Of a stretch of 64,000 bases of DNA, positions 63,701 through 64,000 are shown one piece after another. The DNA lies in the NCBI GenBank assembly GCA_013400975.1, contig WBMZ01004647.1:62001-126000 (forward strand), given 5' to 3'. Both the position numbers and the translations under genes were made by a program. Under the pieces are notes generated by a model. The model searched no databases and was not told the origin of the DNA. It saw only the letters and a list, made by a program, of their open reading frames with translations. Origin of the DNA: Atrichornis clamosus (Eukaryota > Chordata > Aves > Passeriformes > Menuridae). Positions within the stretch are counted from its first letter, which is position 1. Every line of letters starts with the position of its first letter.

Positions 63701-64000
63701 AATGTACTCATCTACCAGCAAACCATACCATCCGTATGCTGTATTTTAAATTGCTGAGTAGGATTGAGTAGGTTTGATAACACATGTACGTTAATAATAT
63801 GTACATTAATAATTTGAGGAACAAATAAAATTTGGAAACAGTTTTGCTAGTTTTGGAAATTTTCCAGAAATTACATTGTATGATATTCTTAGGGGTTACT
63901 TTAAGATTAGTTTTGCAATTTCTCTCAAGACTGACAAAGACCAGCTTCACCTAAAGTCTAGAATACAAAAATCCATTAACATTTTGGAATTGCAGCTAAT

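Larger units (their letters stand above)
52643..64000 (+). other. FSTL5: Intronic sequence, no gene seen
   Basis: AT-rich to the window end. A less AT-rich patch runs at about 52940-53290 and contains a (GT)n run. Short repeats lie at 58773-58812 and 59017-59094, an (AT)n run at 55642-55655 and a 22-bp palindrome at 60707-60728. Open frames of 143 codons (52682-53113, -) and 113 codons (59996-60337, +) have no domain or family resemblance. Confidence 0.5.

Overview
This window reads as nuclear DNA from a bird. It is AT-rich, densely broken by stop codons on both strands, and has no bacterial-style gene packing. The recognisable interspersed repeats are CR1 LINE fragments, some with the typical ATTCTATG-type 3' end, and LTRs that I recognise from memory as a common avian endogenous-retrovirus LTR family. 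The sequence does not fix the species or order.

The only coding sequence I can support is one internal exon on the + strand at 22458-22706 (249 bp, phase 1 at both ends). It encodes a ten-cysteine follistatin/Kazal module that closely matches follistatin-like 5 (FSTL5), a secreted glycoprotein gene known for very long introns. Everything else is best read as the flanking introns: at least 22.4 kb upstream and 41.3 kb downstream. I looked for the signal-peptide exon upstream and the EF-hand exon downstream and recognised neither.

Layout. 1-7290: AT-rich intron. 7291-8417: 5'-truncated, decayed CR1 on + carrying part of the reverse transcriptase. 12786-13248: solo LTR on +. 14650-15080 and 15780-16170: two GC-richer patches, the second with GA/GT simple repeats and a quadruplex motif. 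22041-22102: short CR1 tail. 22458-22706: FSTL5 exon. 29718-29857: CR1 tail on +. 35838-35919: an 82-bp LTR derivative that keeps both LTR ends, has lost its middle and is flanked by CAAT direct repeats. 38137-38265: CR1 tail on -. 40490-40990: two minus-strand CR1 pieces in non-colinear order, with one ambiguous base. 46310-46900: very old CR1 on -. 52280-52642: an unexplained open frame on -. The remainder is AT-rich intron with microsatellites, short tandem duplications, palindromes and G-quadruplex motifs.

I see no complete gene, RNA gene, CRISPR array, operon or new multi-gene system. The most useful second looks are the LTR derivative with its target-site duplication, the scrambled CR1, the frame-neutral FSTL5 exon and the orphan open frame at 52.3-52.6 kb.
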